Assembly (NCBI RefSeq): GCF_000485595.1
Contig: NW_014577282.1
Span: forward strand, 653,865-717,864
Direction of reading: 5' to 3'
DNA from: Priapulus caudatus
Taxonomy: Eukaryota > Priapulida > Priapulimorpha > Priapulimorphida > Priapulidae
Length of the DNA stretch: 64,000 bases
Below, one piece after another: positions 32,539 to 43,562 of the stretch. Positions within the stretch are counted from its first letter, which is position 1. Every line of letters starts with the position of its first letter. The notes beneath the pieces were generated by a model. That model had not been told where the DNA came from and searched no databases. It saw nothing but the letters and a program-made list of their open reading frames with translations. Both the position numbers and the translations under genes were made by a program.

Positions 32539-33648
32539 TTAAGAACCGTCCTAGATTGTCGAACAATTATGGACAAGTAAAGCAGCTAATGGAGAACCTG
32601 GTCAGAGGGTTGAATAAGGATCCTGCAAAGCAACAACATTGTCGTGACTTCATGAAGTGTCTTCTCTAACAGACACGCTGAACTAGCCCCACCTATGAAG
32701 GAAGGAGAAGAGTGCTGGTACTTGCCAATATTTGGTGTGTACCACCAAAAAGAAGCCGGATAAGATCAGGATAGTATTAGACTCCTCGGCTAAGGACCAT
32801 GGAATGTCTCAGAATGACGTCCTTCTTACAGGCCCTGATCTGACGAACAACCTTGTCGGTGTTCTTCTGCACTGTAGAAGAACAGATGTTCTTCAACTTC
32901 CAAGTAGACCCAGAACACCGGAACTACTTGCGTTTTCTATGGTTTGAAGACAATGATCCATCCAAGCAGCTTGTCGAGTACCGCATACGTGTGCACGTAT
33001 TTGGTAATGCACCATCACATGCCATTGCTACACTGGGATTGCGGCAGTCCGCATGTAATCACGTGGAGGGCAAAGTGCACTGCGACTAAGTGAGTGACTC
33101 TGTGCACAACAATTCCTATGTTGATGATAGCCTTGTCTCGTTACCGGATGAGGACTTGGCCGTAAACTTGATGAAACAAACGCAAGAAAGATTAAAGCAG
33201 GGAGGAAAGTTGCACCTGCACAATATTTCCTCCGATGTCTTGGCTAATTTTCCTCAAGCAGAATTGGCTAAGGATCTTAGTGAGATGGTTTTTGGTACCG
33301 ACAGTGCCAATGTTCAGAGAAGTCTAGGCTTGTGCTGGCAAGTAGGCGGGGACACATTTGCCTACCAGGTGTGTGACTATGAGAAACCCTACACTAAAAG
33401 AGGCATTCTATCTATGGTTAACCCATCGTGTTACCATGTGTTCGACCCCATCGGATTCGTAGCCCCCGTCATATTGGGTGGCAAACTGTTACTCAGGAAT
33501 GCTGTTCACGATGGTAGCCTCGATTGGGACGAGCCTTTGCCAGGCAGTCTGAAAGGGGACTGGGAGAATTCGAGAATGTCATTAAAGGACCACGAGAAGT
33601 TGAAAATACCTAGGGCATACACAGACATCTCTCTATATAGTTGACAGT
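32539..33648 (+). pseudogene. BEL1 reverse transcriptase
   Basis: Readings in order: RPRLSNNYGQVKQLMENLVR; HAELAPPMKEGEECWYLPIF; RIVLDSSAKDHGMSQNDVLL and TGPDLTNNL; EQMFFNFQVDPEHRNYLRFL; and VHVFGNAPSHAIATLGLRQS. 33090-33644 carries the catalytic NNSYVDDSLVSLPDE with the YVDD box intact, then NPSCYHVFDPIGFVAPVILG. Frame changes occur near 32680, 32880 and 33085. This is the Pao-type RT; the frameshifts make it non-functional. Confidence 0.85.
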
Positions 33649-34089
33649 GTACGCTGAGAGTTGCACGTGTTTTGTGACGCGTCAAAAGAAGCAGTAAGCG
33701 CTGTAGCCTACCTCAAAGTCTGTGACTTAAATGGATGCTCTCAGCTAGGTTTTAGTATTGGGCAAGTCCAAGCTTGCACCCACTCACTGACAAACGATAC
33801 CTAGACTTGAGCTGTGTGCGGCGGTCCTTGCTACTGAATTAGCAGACTTTATCACTAAAAGTCTGTCAGTGTCATTGGACACGACATCCGTCTACACTGA
33901 TAGCTAGGTAGTTCTTGGGTACCTAAACAATGCAACACGCAGGTTCTATGTCTATGTCAGCAACCGGGTAGACAGAATACTGAACTCGTCATCAAAGGCT
34001 CAATGGATCTATGTACCGACGGACTTAAATCATGAGGATTATGCCACAAGGCCGGTGAATGCATGCACTCTGCAAAATAGTTTGTGGTT
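33649..34089 (+). pseudogene. BEL1 RNase H, cut by the copia element
   Basis: Fragments read VFCDASKEAVSAVAYLKV, LELCAAVLATELADFI, then DTTSVYTDS and FYVYVSNRVDRILN with LNHEDYATRP. These match the Pao RNase H-like domain (FCDAS...A..AV.Y, LEL.AA.....L). There are several stops and one frameshift. It ends at 34089 with TGGTT, the copia target, and the reading continues in frame at 37394-37398. Confidence 0.75.
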
Positions 34090-34304
34090 TGTATGAGGGT
34101 CACTCATGACGGAGGAATAAATAGCAAAACACAGGAGAAAAATGACAATTCACTCTCAGATGTCAACCATATTGGGTAAAGGATTGTGGGTATTTTTATT
34201 AGTATACCAATGTCCACCAGGGGGAACCTGATTAGTACAAGAAACATACACCAGTAGTATTTGAGGTCATTATGATTTACAATCTAGATCTTCTGGATCT
34301 AACA
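34090..34304 (-). repeat. Copia element 3' LTR
   Basis: The 215-bp repeat matches 37179-37393 with about four differences. In element orientation (minus strand) it begins TGTTAGATCC and ends CCCTCATACA. The target TGGTT lies at 34085-34089 and 37394-37398. A G-rich polypurine-like stretch, ATCATGGGGGTG, is directly upstream in element sense (34305-34316). Confidence 0.9.
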
Positions 34305-34418
34305 CACCCCCATGATCTCAAATTCAGATCCAATATACACATTCGATCCCCAAAGGTAAGATCAATATTGCTGTCGCCTGCAAAACAAAATAAATAAAAA
34401 TAACATAACGTTTCAAGC

Positions 34419-34604
34419 TTAAATCCCGAAAATGTAATGCCTGAATTTTTCAAGCTTGAATCTCGTCGCAGGCTTTGTCATCAAATCAGCTACCATCTCG
34501 TGAGTTGTACAATACTCAAGCAACACCTTTCCTCTGTTCACCTCACATCTGATAAAATGGTACCTGACATCAATATGCTTTGTATGTTTGAGAGTTATCA
34601 GCAC
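34419..34604 (-). pseudogene. Copia RNase H, C-terminal end
   Basis: The minus-strand frame holds HTKHIDVRYHFIRCEVNRGK and EMVADLMTKPATRFKLEKFR, the invariable end of copia Pol (KHID..YHF.R......AD..TK). It follows a deletion that removed nearly all RT and RNase H. The join lies at about 34580, where the RT start and this segment share a 12-bp word (ACATACAAAGCA). The downstream 34305-34418 is the 3' untranslated end. Confidence 0.8.
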
Positions 34605-35451
34605 CTTCTTTCACAGTATAGACCCAGCGTCCACCAACCGACTTTCTGCCTTCAGGAAGGGTAGTTAAAGAGAAGGTATCATTTTCTTTCAGTGATTTCA
34701 TTTCTTTATTCATTGCCTCCTTCCATCGTGCAGATTCATTTGAATTTATCGCTTCCTCGTAATTCTGAGGGAAATAACACATATTGTAACAATAATCAAT
34801 GGTGGCATTCATCTGGTCATCTTCATTACCATCACCTAGGTCAAAATCTTTCAAGTGACCTGGAAGTTTTCTATTTCTCGTCGGATACCTGGGGGTTTCC
34901 CCCGAATCGTTATCCGTGGCAGCTTCGCCTGGTACTACCTCACGGACAGCCCTTGGACATACATCGAAATCTGACTCATCCGAATCAATTTGTGTACATT
35001 CTCCCCCAAAAGTTTTGGATGCACATTCTCCCTTTGGGAAATGAACTATTCGGTGCTTCATAACCTTCCCAGTGCTAGGCATGTAAACCAGGTACGCAGG
35101 GCTACCCTTGTCATATCCGACGAATATACCTTTCACACCCCTGCTATCTAGTTTCTTCGCAACCTGTCTGTAGACATAGCACTCTACACCGAATACATGC
35201 ATTTTGGATAGGTTAGGCTTGCGACCTGTCATCGCAAAATACGGAGTTTGCTCGATTCGTTGATTGTAGCATCTGTTTCTAATGTGTGCTGCTGCCATCA
35301 CAGCATAGGGCCAGAATTCTCGGCCCAACTTGGCCTCGGTTAACACACATCTACCCATCTCGAACAGGGTTCGCCAATGTCGCTCGGCGGTTCCATTTTG
35401 GTGTGGGGAATACGGTGCACTGGTCTCACGCTTGATCTTGTTCCGTCGCAA
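34570..35451 (-). pseudogene. Copia integrase C-terminal half and start of RT
   Basis: The minus-strand frame begins RNKIKRETSAPYSPHQNGTA with ERHWRTLFEMGR, holding the third catalytic residue of the integrase (NGTAER). It goes on with EFWPYAVMAAAHIRNRCYNQ, MHVFGVECYVYRQ and the Ser/Asp-rich linker (SDESDFDVCPR), YPTRNRKLPGHLKD, and the RT N-terminus NYEEAINSNESARWKEAMNK and GRWVYTVKEG. RT then stops at the deletion join. A frameshift separates it from the upstream half at about 35440. Confidence 0.85.
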
Positions 35452-36278
35452 GAGCTGCTTGAACTCATTCGACGTGAATTCAGTACCATTGTTCTGAGTG
35501 ATTTCACTTGCCCCCTTGGAGCAGAATCGGCCAGAAATTGCTCAGTGGCCTTGACCGTGTAACCTTTACTTTTCATAAAGTATACAAATACTGCACCGGA
35601 ATAATCGTCGGTAAACGCTATTGCGTACTTGAAGCCATTTTTCGAAATCGGATCAATCGGGCCAGCCAAATCTGTATGCACCAACTGTAATGGAACTGTC
35701 GAACGAACACGTGGCTCTCTCGACCTCTCTTTGGTCATTTTTCCCTCAACACAAGTCGCACAATCATTTGACTTTGTTCCCGACCCTGTGATCCTCATAC
35801 CATCTACCACGTTCTCGAGTTTTGAGATATCATCATTGTTGCAGTGACCTAAAATTTTGTGCCACCCCTGAATGTCATGCTTGGCCACATTCACTTTGTC
35901 ACTCTCACACACATTAAATGTATTCAGGTAATACAGTCTTTCATGACACTCTAAGTCAAATTGTACGCCCCCTTTGTGTCTTAGCACAGCACCATCTGGT
36001 GTGAACACGACGCTTGCTCCCGCTTCCGTTGACGCTTGCACGGAGAAAATGTCCTGTGGGTACGAAGGGATCAGCAACGCGCTTTTCAACACCGCATCTA
36101 CCAGGTTTCCTTGGTTGTCCTTGACCTTCACTGTCGCTATGCCTCTCGCCTGAGCGACATTGTTGCTGCGCGTACCGTCGGCGAGCTCGATATAATGCTT
36201 CTCCGGTCGAAATGACTTATCGAAACTCACGAATTTTGATTTGTCCGTCACAATGTGTGCGGTTGCACCACAATCCAC
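35340..36278 (-). pseudogene. Copia protease and integrase N-terminal half
   Basis: The minus-strand frame starts at the protease active site (DCGATAHIVTDKSKF; the usual D-S/T-G-A with Cys) and continues to the integrase zinc region GWHKILGHCNNDDISKLENV with CATCVEGKM, then the first catalytic Asp in LVHTDLAGPIDP and FTDDYSGAVFVYFMKSKG. The second catalytic Asp is reached only after a frameshift (the DNG motif lies in the other frame near 35470). A gag zinc knuckle should precede it but is present in reverse orientation. Confidence 0.85.
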
Positions 36279-36302
36279 AAGCAGGTTCCCTGATCGAACT
36301 GA

Positions 36303-36504
36303 ACTCGCGGAACTATCACTTGCTTGCGGGGAGATAGGCCATTTTGCGCGACAATGTAAGCCGAAAGCCAGGCTTTGGTGTCATACGTGTAAGAGCAGTA
36401 CGCACAATGACAGTTCGTGCCGAAAGAGGAATCCAAAGGATCAAGCCAAGCAAGCGGTTGATTCGGCATATGATGATGAACATTCGTTCGCATTTAGTTT
36501 GTAA
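36303..36504 (+). pseudogene. Copia Gag zinc-knuckle segment, inverted
   Basis: On the plus strand, opposite to the rest of the element, the frame reads ACGEIGHFARQCKPKARLWC then HTCKSSTHNDSSCRKR and YDDEHSFAF. This is a copia Gag zinc knuckle (CGEIGHFARQC, with its first Cys lost at the edge) followed by its usual second Cys/His cluster. The minus-strand neighbours on both sides (end of Gag capsid at about 36510, start of protease at about 36300) are exactly where this piece would fit if flipped. An internal inversion of about 200 bp is the simplest reading. Confidence 0.8.
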
Positions 36505-37196
36505 CATCTTGGATCTCTTCTTTGGTTTTGATTTGCGTTCCCGGATGCTCTCACTTCATAACCGACTCCCTTCATTAGAACTCGCTCTGTGCCGCTCTGT
36601 GTCATCGAAACTGCGAAGGGATACTTTAAAGTCTGTAAAGTTGGGTTCCTTATCACTCTGAGTCACAACCACCACAAAGGATTTTATATTCATCCGGGAG
36701 TCCTTTCAGCCGCCATTGCAACTAATAAACTATCGTTTACTGTCTCTCCTGCGTCACGCAGAGCTGCGACTGCTGTCTCTGCACGGACATAATCGGTGAT
36801 TGTTTCACTGGCACGTTTTGTGAGCGTCGTCAACTCTGTGTAGAGCGATATGATCCTGGGCTTGCCTTTACCGGCATAATGTTCTTTCAGAATTCTCAAT
36901 GCCTTCCTACCGTCATCAACTGCATCTCGCATCACCAACGACAGGCTCTTGTCATCCAGGAACTGGATTAGCTCGGCGTATGCCTCTTCATTCTTCTCCG
37001 CAAAGTCCTCACTTGTCGGCGTGGCAGCGGAGGGGTTCGCAGGTGATATGACATCCTTCAACTTGCTCAGCCTCATGTAGCCTAAGAACTTTACCAGCCA
37101 TTGTTCAAATTTCCTTTCATCCCCGTCGAACACTAGGCGCGCATATCGACCACCGGTCGTGATACTGGGCCCATAACCTGTATGAGGGTCACTCAT
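36505..37196 (-). pseudogene. gag: Copia Gag capsid region
   Basis: The minus-strand frame (36690-37196) reads MSDPHTGYGPSITTGGRY, LVFDGDERKFEQWLVKFLGY, AYAELIQFLDDKSLSLVMRD and GRKALRILKEHYAGKGKPRI, typical of UBN2/copia Gag. It continues in another frame to about 36510 with SFVVVVTQSDKEPNFTDFKV and LRSFDDTE. The first ATG (37196-37194) lies inside the LTR, and the frame runs through the primer-binding site (encoding GYGPS). No other ATG precedes the conserved region, so translation may begin in the LTR. Confidence 0.8.
37161..37178 (-). promoter_or_regulatory. Copia primer-binding site (initiator tRNA-Met half-molecule type)
   Basis: Directly after the 5' LTR, in element sense, stands GGTTATGGGCCCAGTATC. 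GGTTATGGGCCCAG is the primer-binding sequence of Drosophila copia, complementary to the anticodon region of initiator tRNA-Met rather than to a tRNA 3' end. Confidence 0.8.
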
Positions 37197-37393
37197 GACG
37201 AAGGAATAAATAGCAAAACACAGGAGAAAAATGACAATTCACTCTCAGATGTCAACCATATTGGGTAAAAGATTGTGGGTATTTTTATTAGTATACCAAT
37301 GTCCACCAGGGGGAACCGGATTAGTACAAGAAACATACACCAGTAGTATTTGAGGTCATTATGATTTACAATCTAGATCTTCTGGATCTAACA
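37179..37393 (-). repeat. Copia element 5' LTR
   Basis: The 215-bp LTR is nearly identical to 34090-34304, so the copia insertion is fairly young compared with the surrounding BEL1 decay. It is followed at 37394-37398 by the target TGGTT. Confidence 0.9.
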
Positions 37394-39060
37394 TGGTTGA
37401 AGCGACCATCATCATTTCTCGACTCTCATGATGATGCTGGCAGAGAACCGTTTGAGCTGGTAGAACCAGAACAGGACCAAGAAATTCGTCCGTAGATAAA
37501 TATCCTAAAGACTTGTGTAACCAAGAGGATTGGCACTAGTCGCTTCGCAAGGTTTTCTTTATGGTCAGGATTGACGGTGGCGATCTCGCGACTAACACAG
37601 ACAGCAGCATCGTATCACAACTCTGGCACTGGAGATTACCGAAGCAAGGTAGACTTCAGTAATGGCGCACAACTGCTAGTGTTAACGGAGTTCCAACAGG
37701 AAATGTACACAAAGTAGATAAGTTGTTTGCAGAACAACAGGCAGCTACCAAAGGACAGTAGCTTGTCGACACGTTCTCCTGTTATAGGCAGAGAATGATT
37801 ATTGAGGGTAGGCGGTCGACTCAAAATTGCGATGTTAACCGCTGGGGAGAAGACGCCAGTGACGCAAGTGTTCCAGGCAAGCATTACGTTGCGACCTTAT
37901 TAGTCAGGCACTACCATGAGGCAGTTCATCACCAAGGCCGTCATTTGACGGAAGGAGCAATATGCTTTGCTGGCTACTGGATAACCAGAGGAAAACGGTT
38001 AGTCAACTCACTTCTTCAAAAGTGTGGAAGTGCAGGAAACTACGAGGGAAGATGGGACAGCAGAAGATGGCTGATTTGTCGTCGGATCGACTGACACCTA
38101 GTCCGCCATTTACCTATGTTGGGGTGGATACATTTGGACCTTGGTCTGTAGTAACCAGACGCACCAGAGGAGGGCAGGCCGCTTCCAAACGCTGGGTAAT
38201 CATGTTTGCTTGTCTGGTTACATGCGGCATCCACATAAAGGTTGTTGAGGATCTAAGTTCATCATCGTTAATAAACGCTCTTCGAAGGTTCATAGCCCTA
38301 AGAGGCCCTGTGACAGAGTATAGATCGGACCGCGAGACCACTTTTGTCGGCGCAACAGACGACCTAGGAATCAATGTGATAAACATTGAAACAGGTGGTG
38401 TTGGTGCATTCCTTTCTCGGAAAGGAATAGTGTGGACGTTCAACAAACCCCATGCATCCCACTTGAGTGGTTCGTGGGAACGTATGATTGGTCTAGCTCG
38501 AAGCATCTTGGACACTTCCCCATTGGACATGGCCTTACCCATGAGGTGTTGTGTACCCTTATGGCTGAAGTGTGTGCTATAGCCAACGCAAGGCCAATTG
38601 TTGCTGTATCCAGTGATCCAGACTCTCCGACAGTTTTGTCACTGTCTCTGATCATCACGCAGAAAGTGAATTCGGACATTGAACCGTTCGAGCACCTTGA
38701 CACTAAGGACATGTACAAATCATTGGCGTCACGTGCAAGTTCTTGCAGAACAATTTTAGAAGCAGTGGAGCAGCCACTCTACAGTCACGGAAAAAGTGGC
38801 AAGAGCAACGTTGCAATCGATCAGCCAGCGATGTGGTCTTGGTGAGGGACTAAGAACTGCACAGGAATCATTGGCCATTTGGAGTTGTGGAAGACACATT
38901 CCCAAGTGCAGACGGACTCGTTCGGATAGCGTCAGTGGGCGTCAATAAAGATAATAGAGCCGTGTCGTATACGCGTCCGGTTAGCCAGTTAGTGTTGTTG
39001 ATTTCCAAGTAAAAGGGTTATTTCATGCGAATCGGGACCGCAGGTAGTGATTTTATCTAA
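37394..39060 (+). pseudogene. BEL1 integrase and C-terminal (DUF5641-like) region
   Basis: Continues BEL1 after the copia insert. The zinc-binding part reads HYHEAVHHQGRHLTEGAIC then CRKLRGKMGQQKMADL; the core has FTYVGVDTFGPWSV (first Asp), TEYRSDRETTFVGA (second Asp; the following Gly is Glu) and SHLSGSWERMIGLARSILD (Glu). The C-terminal part reads VCAIANARPIVAVSSDPDSP, then DGLVRIASVGVNKDNRAVSY. Frame changes occur near 37800, 38050, 38520 and 38850. A purine stretch, GACGGGGAA, precedes the 3' LTR. Confidence 0.8.
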
Positions 39061-39074
39061 AATCAGACGGGGAA

Positions 39075-39370
39075 TGTAATGTTAGACCATAGACGATGAC
39101 AATAGATCATAAAAGATTTAACTTTCATTAGCTGCCACTAGAATGACTAGATGGTGCACATTGTTTTAGGAACGGATTTCAGTTTACAAGGAGAGAACAG
39201 TGTTTGATGTTTGCACTCTGGAGCACTTCTTCTAGACAATAATTAAGAAGAACTAGGTCCCCCCATAGAGTGAGTCTGCTTTATACCGTTTTATAGTTAT
39301 ACGTAGAAGTGTTTAACATCGTGGCTTTGTAGACTTTGTAGACTTCGTAGGCTTGTTAGAATATTTGTGT

Positions 39371-39372
<2 letters not shown>
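39075..39372 (+). repeat. BEL1 3' LTR, first part
   Basis: Matches 18773-19040 of the 5' LTR with scattered changes and two small insertions. It is interrupted at about 39372 by a LINE and resumes at 43209. Confidence 0.85.
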
Positions 39373-39417
<45 letters not shown>

Positions 39418-39779
39418 GTTCATTGCAAAACTAGTGTTAACAACGTTACAATTAAAAATAAATTTTGCAAACAATATATCATCAGGCAGTATAAAACTAA
39501 AATTGATGATATTTACAATAATATATGTCTCATGGTAAGACATAGATATCACTTAAAATGTTGGTTCGTAAAAACTAAAACCCATCTTTAGAATATATAC
39601 TAAATTTTAAATAACGTGATCCTTGGTCAAACAATAGTTACAATTAAAATGCGACACAATGATAGAATCAAACATATCACATAACCGAAAGTTGCCCAGA
39701 GAGTTAATTCAAAGAAACCAAAATGTTTATAAACGGGCGCAAGCAAGAGTAATTATCCATGCTATTGTAAAAAATTCAG

Positions 39780-40809
39780 TGCCTGTTTACAATTTGTTAA
39801 TCATCCTGCACATGTACGGAACAGGGCTATTGAAGTCCCGGCTGGTACGAGGGACTTTTGCAAGCCGGAGTTTACTAGAATTCCGTGTTATGCAGTTAGA
39901 CACATTTATTACTGAAGGAGGGCAAATATCCTGTAATCGTTTACAACTTTTGAGCGGATAAGCAACATTTTCACAAAGCTGCTCGCGACGAAATGCAAGT
40001 CTTTGGATCTGAAGCTGAGATAGTACCTCATCGTACATGGCGCACCTATTCCAATTATTATAACCTATTATTATTTTCAGTGCCCTTACTTGAACATATT
40101 CAGTTAGACGTGAGACCTCTTTGGTAAGACCCGGGTGCCAGGCGGGTGCAGTATATTCCAGAATCGGTCTGACGTAACCACAGTAAATTTGTACGAGATC
40201 TTCACAGCTAAGCCTAGTTTTTTTAGTATACGAAGCACGAACATTATTTTATTGGCTCTAGCCACCAAATCTTGAACGTGTATGGCCCATTTTAGATCGT
40301 GCTGGAACCATACACCCAGGATCTTCAAAGTTGTCAAATTTTCCAATTGAAAGTGTTCTAAAAAAGTTCAGCATCTTGAAGTCTATTTCTACCAAAGTAC
40401 ACCTGCATAACTTTACATTTTGCAGGGGTTAAGTTTCGTTTTATTTGAAAAGGCATAGCACTGGATAGATGCGAGTACGTTGTTTAGATATGACAGAGCA
40501 TGGATCGACCTTGTCTCCAGTAGTGTCATATCGTCGACGTATTTCTATTTCTGAACTAATAGTCCTTCAGCAGCATCGTTGATCATGACCAAAAACAGTA
40601 GCAGGCCAAGCCTTGTGCCCTGGGGAACACCACATGTGAACCCCTTGTACGTGGAGGTAGACCCTTTGTACCCGACGCATTGTTGCCTCATAGAGAGGAA
40701 ATCGCTTATCCACGGTAGTAGTGACGGGTGTGACTCCTAATTTATGGAGTTTTTTATAGCAGTGATGTGTGACATATCAAGTCAAATGCTTTGCTGAAGT
40801 CAGTCACGA
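39780..40809 (-). pseudogene. LINE ORF2: RT core and C-terminal part, decayed
   Basis: Continues in broken frames: VVTDFSKAFDLICHT at about 40800-40760 (RT motif A), a motif-B-like GLACYCFW near 40600, LKILGVWFQHDLKWAIHVQD at 40280-40340, YCGYVRPILEYTAPAWHPGL at 40120-40190, and LSQLQIQRLAFRREQLCENV near 40000. These are in the order of a CR1-like RT palm, thumb and tail. The YxDD box is not readable in frame. Confidence 0.75.
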
Positions 40810-42500
40810 CTAGAGCTTATATTGTTGCGTTTTTCTGCTCCTCTGTACAGATAGTCCAATATGCTGATGAGGTAATGAACTGTTGAAGACTTGGGTATGG
40901 AGCCAAAACTGGCGTAAATCAATTTTGGGTTGGATTTCGTGCATGATCCACGTGTAGACAAAGTTCTCTGCTATTTTAGCGAAAGTGCAGGTTAGAAAGA
41001 TTTGCCTTATCTCATCAATGGAAAGAGGGCACACTTTTGGTATAGGGCATACGATCGCCTGTTTCAAAGCTTGAGGTACACAGCCCTGCAGAAAAGATGC
41101 GTTGATTACATCAGCCAGGGGTGTCGCTAACTCAGCAGTGAATTCTCTAATTAGACGTGGCGGAAGGTTGTCAGGTCCTCCAGAATTATTAATGTCTATC
41201 TTCAGTAAATGACGGTAGACTTGCCACTCCTGCACTGTTAGTGGTGGGAGTGCCGGAAAGAAACTTCGAAGACTATTGTAGTCGAGAGGAGGAAGAAGTC
41301 GCGTAACAGCAAATAAGGAATCGTTGATCTTTTCAGCTATTGATGATGTGTCACTTGGATCGATTCCAGGAACTTCGATAGTTACTGTTGATTTGCTCAT
41401 GTTCGCCATGTCTCGGATTTCTGTATGCCACTTACGCGGATTATATTTCTTTAGGTGCTGAATTTTCTTTTTATAATAATACAGTTTATCTTTGATGATT
41501 TCTTGGTGTACCTTGTTACGATAGAAACGCCTCGAGTTACTCTTGTTACGTAAGGCACGTTCTCTTTCATTGATAAGTTCCTTTATTTTGGCAGAGAACC
41601 ATTTTTTTGACGTGACATCCTCGTGGATGATCTTGGTCTGAAATTTCAGATCAATTTGTTTAGCCAGCTGTTCACTAAAAACGTCCAGTTTCAAGGTGAC
41701 ATCAGTAGCGGATAAGACATCATTCCAATCACATGTGGTTATCCAACGGCCAAAAGTTCTCAGCCGAGAATCAAGAAGAGGTCTAACGATACGAGTCGAT
41801 TTCCGTTTAGATTGCTTCAAAAGATGTCTTTCAATAGGCTGCCACATAATGCGTAGATGATCGCTGAGCCCAAGAGGTGCTAAGGTAAACGGTTCCAAAT
41901 ATGTAGAGTGGATGTTGGTAATGATATTGTCAAGGATAGCATTACCACGTGTAGGAACTGTCACGACTGCCTTCAATTGATGGGCTTTACACAGAGGTTG
42001 TAAATCAAAATGGTTAAAATCTCCAGTAATTATCACTCCCGCATCTGGGTAGTCAATAAGTAGTGCGTCACTCGATTCAGTTAGATGATTGTTCAAATTT
42101 TCATGATGCATGGAACCAGGGGGACTATATAGACAGCACACTATTAAGCATGATGTAGTGCGAGGCAGCAATTTAGGACGACACAAAATCCAAATGCATT
42201 CCAATTCGTCAGGCACATTTATTTTCTTAAGACTTCGAGCTTGTAATGTGTCGTGTACGTAGACAGCAACACCGCCTCCTCTCTATTGATTCCTGAATTT
42301 TGTAAACAGTGAGTATGATTGAATTTTCAACTATTCATCTGGCACCGCATGTGATTGCCAAGTTTCTGAAAAAGCAGCTACTCCAATGCTGTACCTGTAT
42401 AGTCAAAGAGCCACTTCGTCGACCTTGTTAATAAGTGACCGACAGTTAGTCACTGCAAACGTTGGGAAGTATTTTCGCTGATCTGACTTGTCAATTGTTA
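40810..42500 (-). pseudogene. LINE ORF2: endonuclease and RT N-terminal part
   Basis: From about 42490 the reading has VTNCRSLINKVDEVAL and AAFSETWQSHA (endonuclease start), with stops, then the open frame 40810-42216 with LYSPPGS, DAGVIITGDFNHFDLQP and LGLSDHLRIMW, the GDFN and SDH endonuclease motifs. Its second half has SGGPDNLPPRLIREFTAELA, CPIPKV and TFAKIAENFVYTWI, the N-terminal RT motifs of CR1/jockey-type elements. The frame is lost near 40815, just before FSKAFD. Confidence 0.85.
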
Positions 42501-43032
42501 CTTGAACCAGGTTCGAAGGCGACCTACTGTATGACTTGTCAGTTGCACACCGGTGGGAGCAGAGCATACTCGCGTTTTTCCTGTGAGTATGGTTAGGTTC
42601 TCTCTGTATGTAGTTTAGGCTGTTTAGGTTTATGCCTCTTGATCGTACAGTGCTGACCTTGTTCGTTGAAACGTAGTTACTATTTGCACTAATGCCACAG
42701 TTACGAGAGTTATTGCTGAAAACACCATGCATGGCTTTGATAGACTTGCTGTTGGTGTTGAAGTACTCGTCACCTTTGATTGGTCGGAATCTGCACAGTG
42801 CCGGGAGACCACAGCAATGGCTACCTGGGCACTTAAATTTTTAGTTGTTTAACGATAAAAGTTTTTCTCTTGATAGCACCAAACGAGGCATTTTTAAGAC
42901 TTGATTGTACACTCCAGGCATTTCTTTAGGTGTTTAAAAAAAACTTTCTTTTGGTGTAAGGTAAGTTCACAATAATAATAGCTACTAAACGACACAAATA
43001 TTACGCAGCCTAGAAAACACATGCTACATGTT

Positions 43033-43205
43033 TTTTTTTTTTTATATATTTATTTAGGCAATTATCCATCATATACAATACATTGCATACTTTTACAATA
43101 AAAATTTGAATTCATAAAATTGGATAATTACCAAGGATATATACACAAAAAGCATGACTAGCACACTTAGTCACACCATGTGTGTAATGTTACACCACCT
43201 TACAC
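43033..43205 (-). mobile_element. Retroelement 3' fragment with poly-A
   Basis: On the plus strand it starts with a 15-bp T-run, so on the minus strand the unit ends in AATAAATATATAAAAA and poly-A. It carries GATAATTGCCTAAATAAATA before the tail. This looks like the 3' end of another LINE or processed retroelement lying directly at the 5' end of the CR1-like element. No coding sequence. Confidence 0.5.
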
Positions 43206-43208
43206 ACG

Positions 43209-43562
43209 TATATTTGTGTATGCAGTGTAGGATTTGTCTTATTGCGATATGCTTACCTAAAATTTACATAGCGCGAGCCTCGATCAGATATAAGCTGTAA
43301 TACCAATAGCACAAGTGTGTAATCATTAATCAATGAGAACTTCAATATGAATCAATATTTTATTCGCAACTGAACAATTATATAACGTTAATAAGCTTAG
43401 AAAAATTTGAATATGCGCTTGTATTTGTGATGCTAGACAATCAATAAGTCAGGATATTTCGAACATGTACATTGCAGTGCATGTATCTCGTTTGTATTAG
43501 TTTTCTACCTCTTCCAGGACCGTGTTATAGCAATAAAGAAACTTTGCGTATAAGACAGCACA
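43209..43562 (+). repeat. BEL1 3' LTR, second part
   Basis: Matches 19041-19395 and ends CAGCACA, as the 5' LTR does. Confidence 0.85.

Larger units (their letters stand above)
39373..43032 (-). mobile_element. Non-LTR retrotransposon (LINE, CR1/jockey-like), inserted in the BEL1 3' LTR
   Basis: Minus-strand element. In its own sense it starts near 43.03 kb, encodes endonuclease and RT between 42.8 and 39.7 kb, and ends in a TATC/GATA microsatellite at 39371-39412 (about ten ATAG units on the plus strand), a usual 3' tail for this kind of element. The BEL1 LTR words ATATTTGTGTAT stand on both sides (39361-39372 and 43209-43220), but the 5' LTR already has two overlapping copies of this word, so the target duplication cannot be sized. 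Confidence 0.8.

Noticed and set aside
36316-36507. 63-codon minus-strand frame in the copia element
   Set aside because: It is antisense to the inverted zinc-knuckle segment, which is the real coding strand there.
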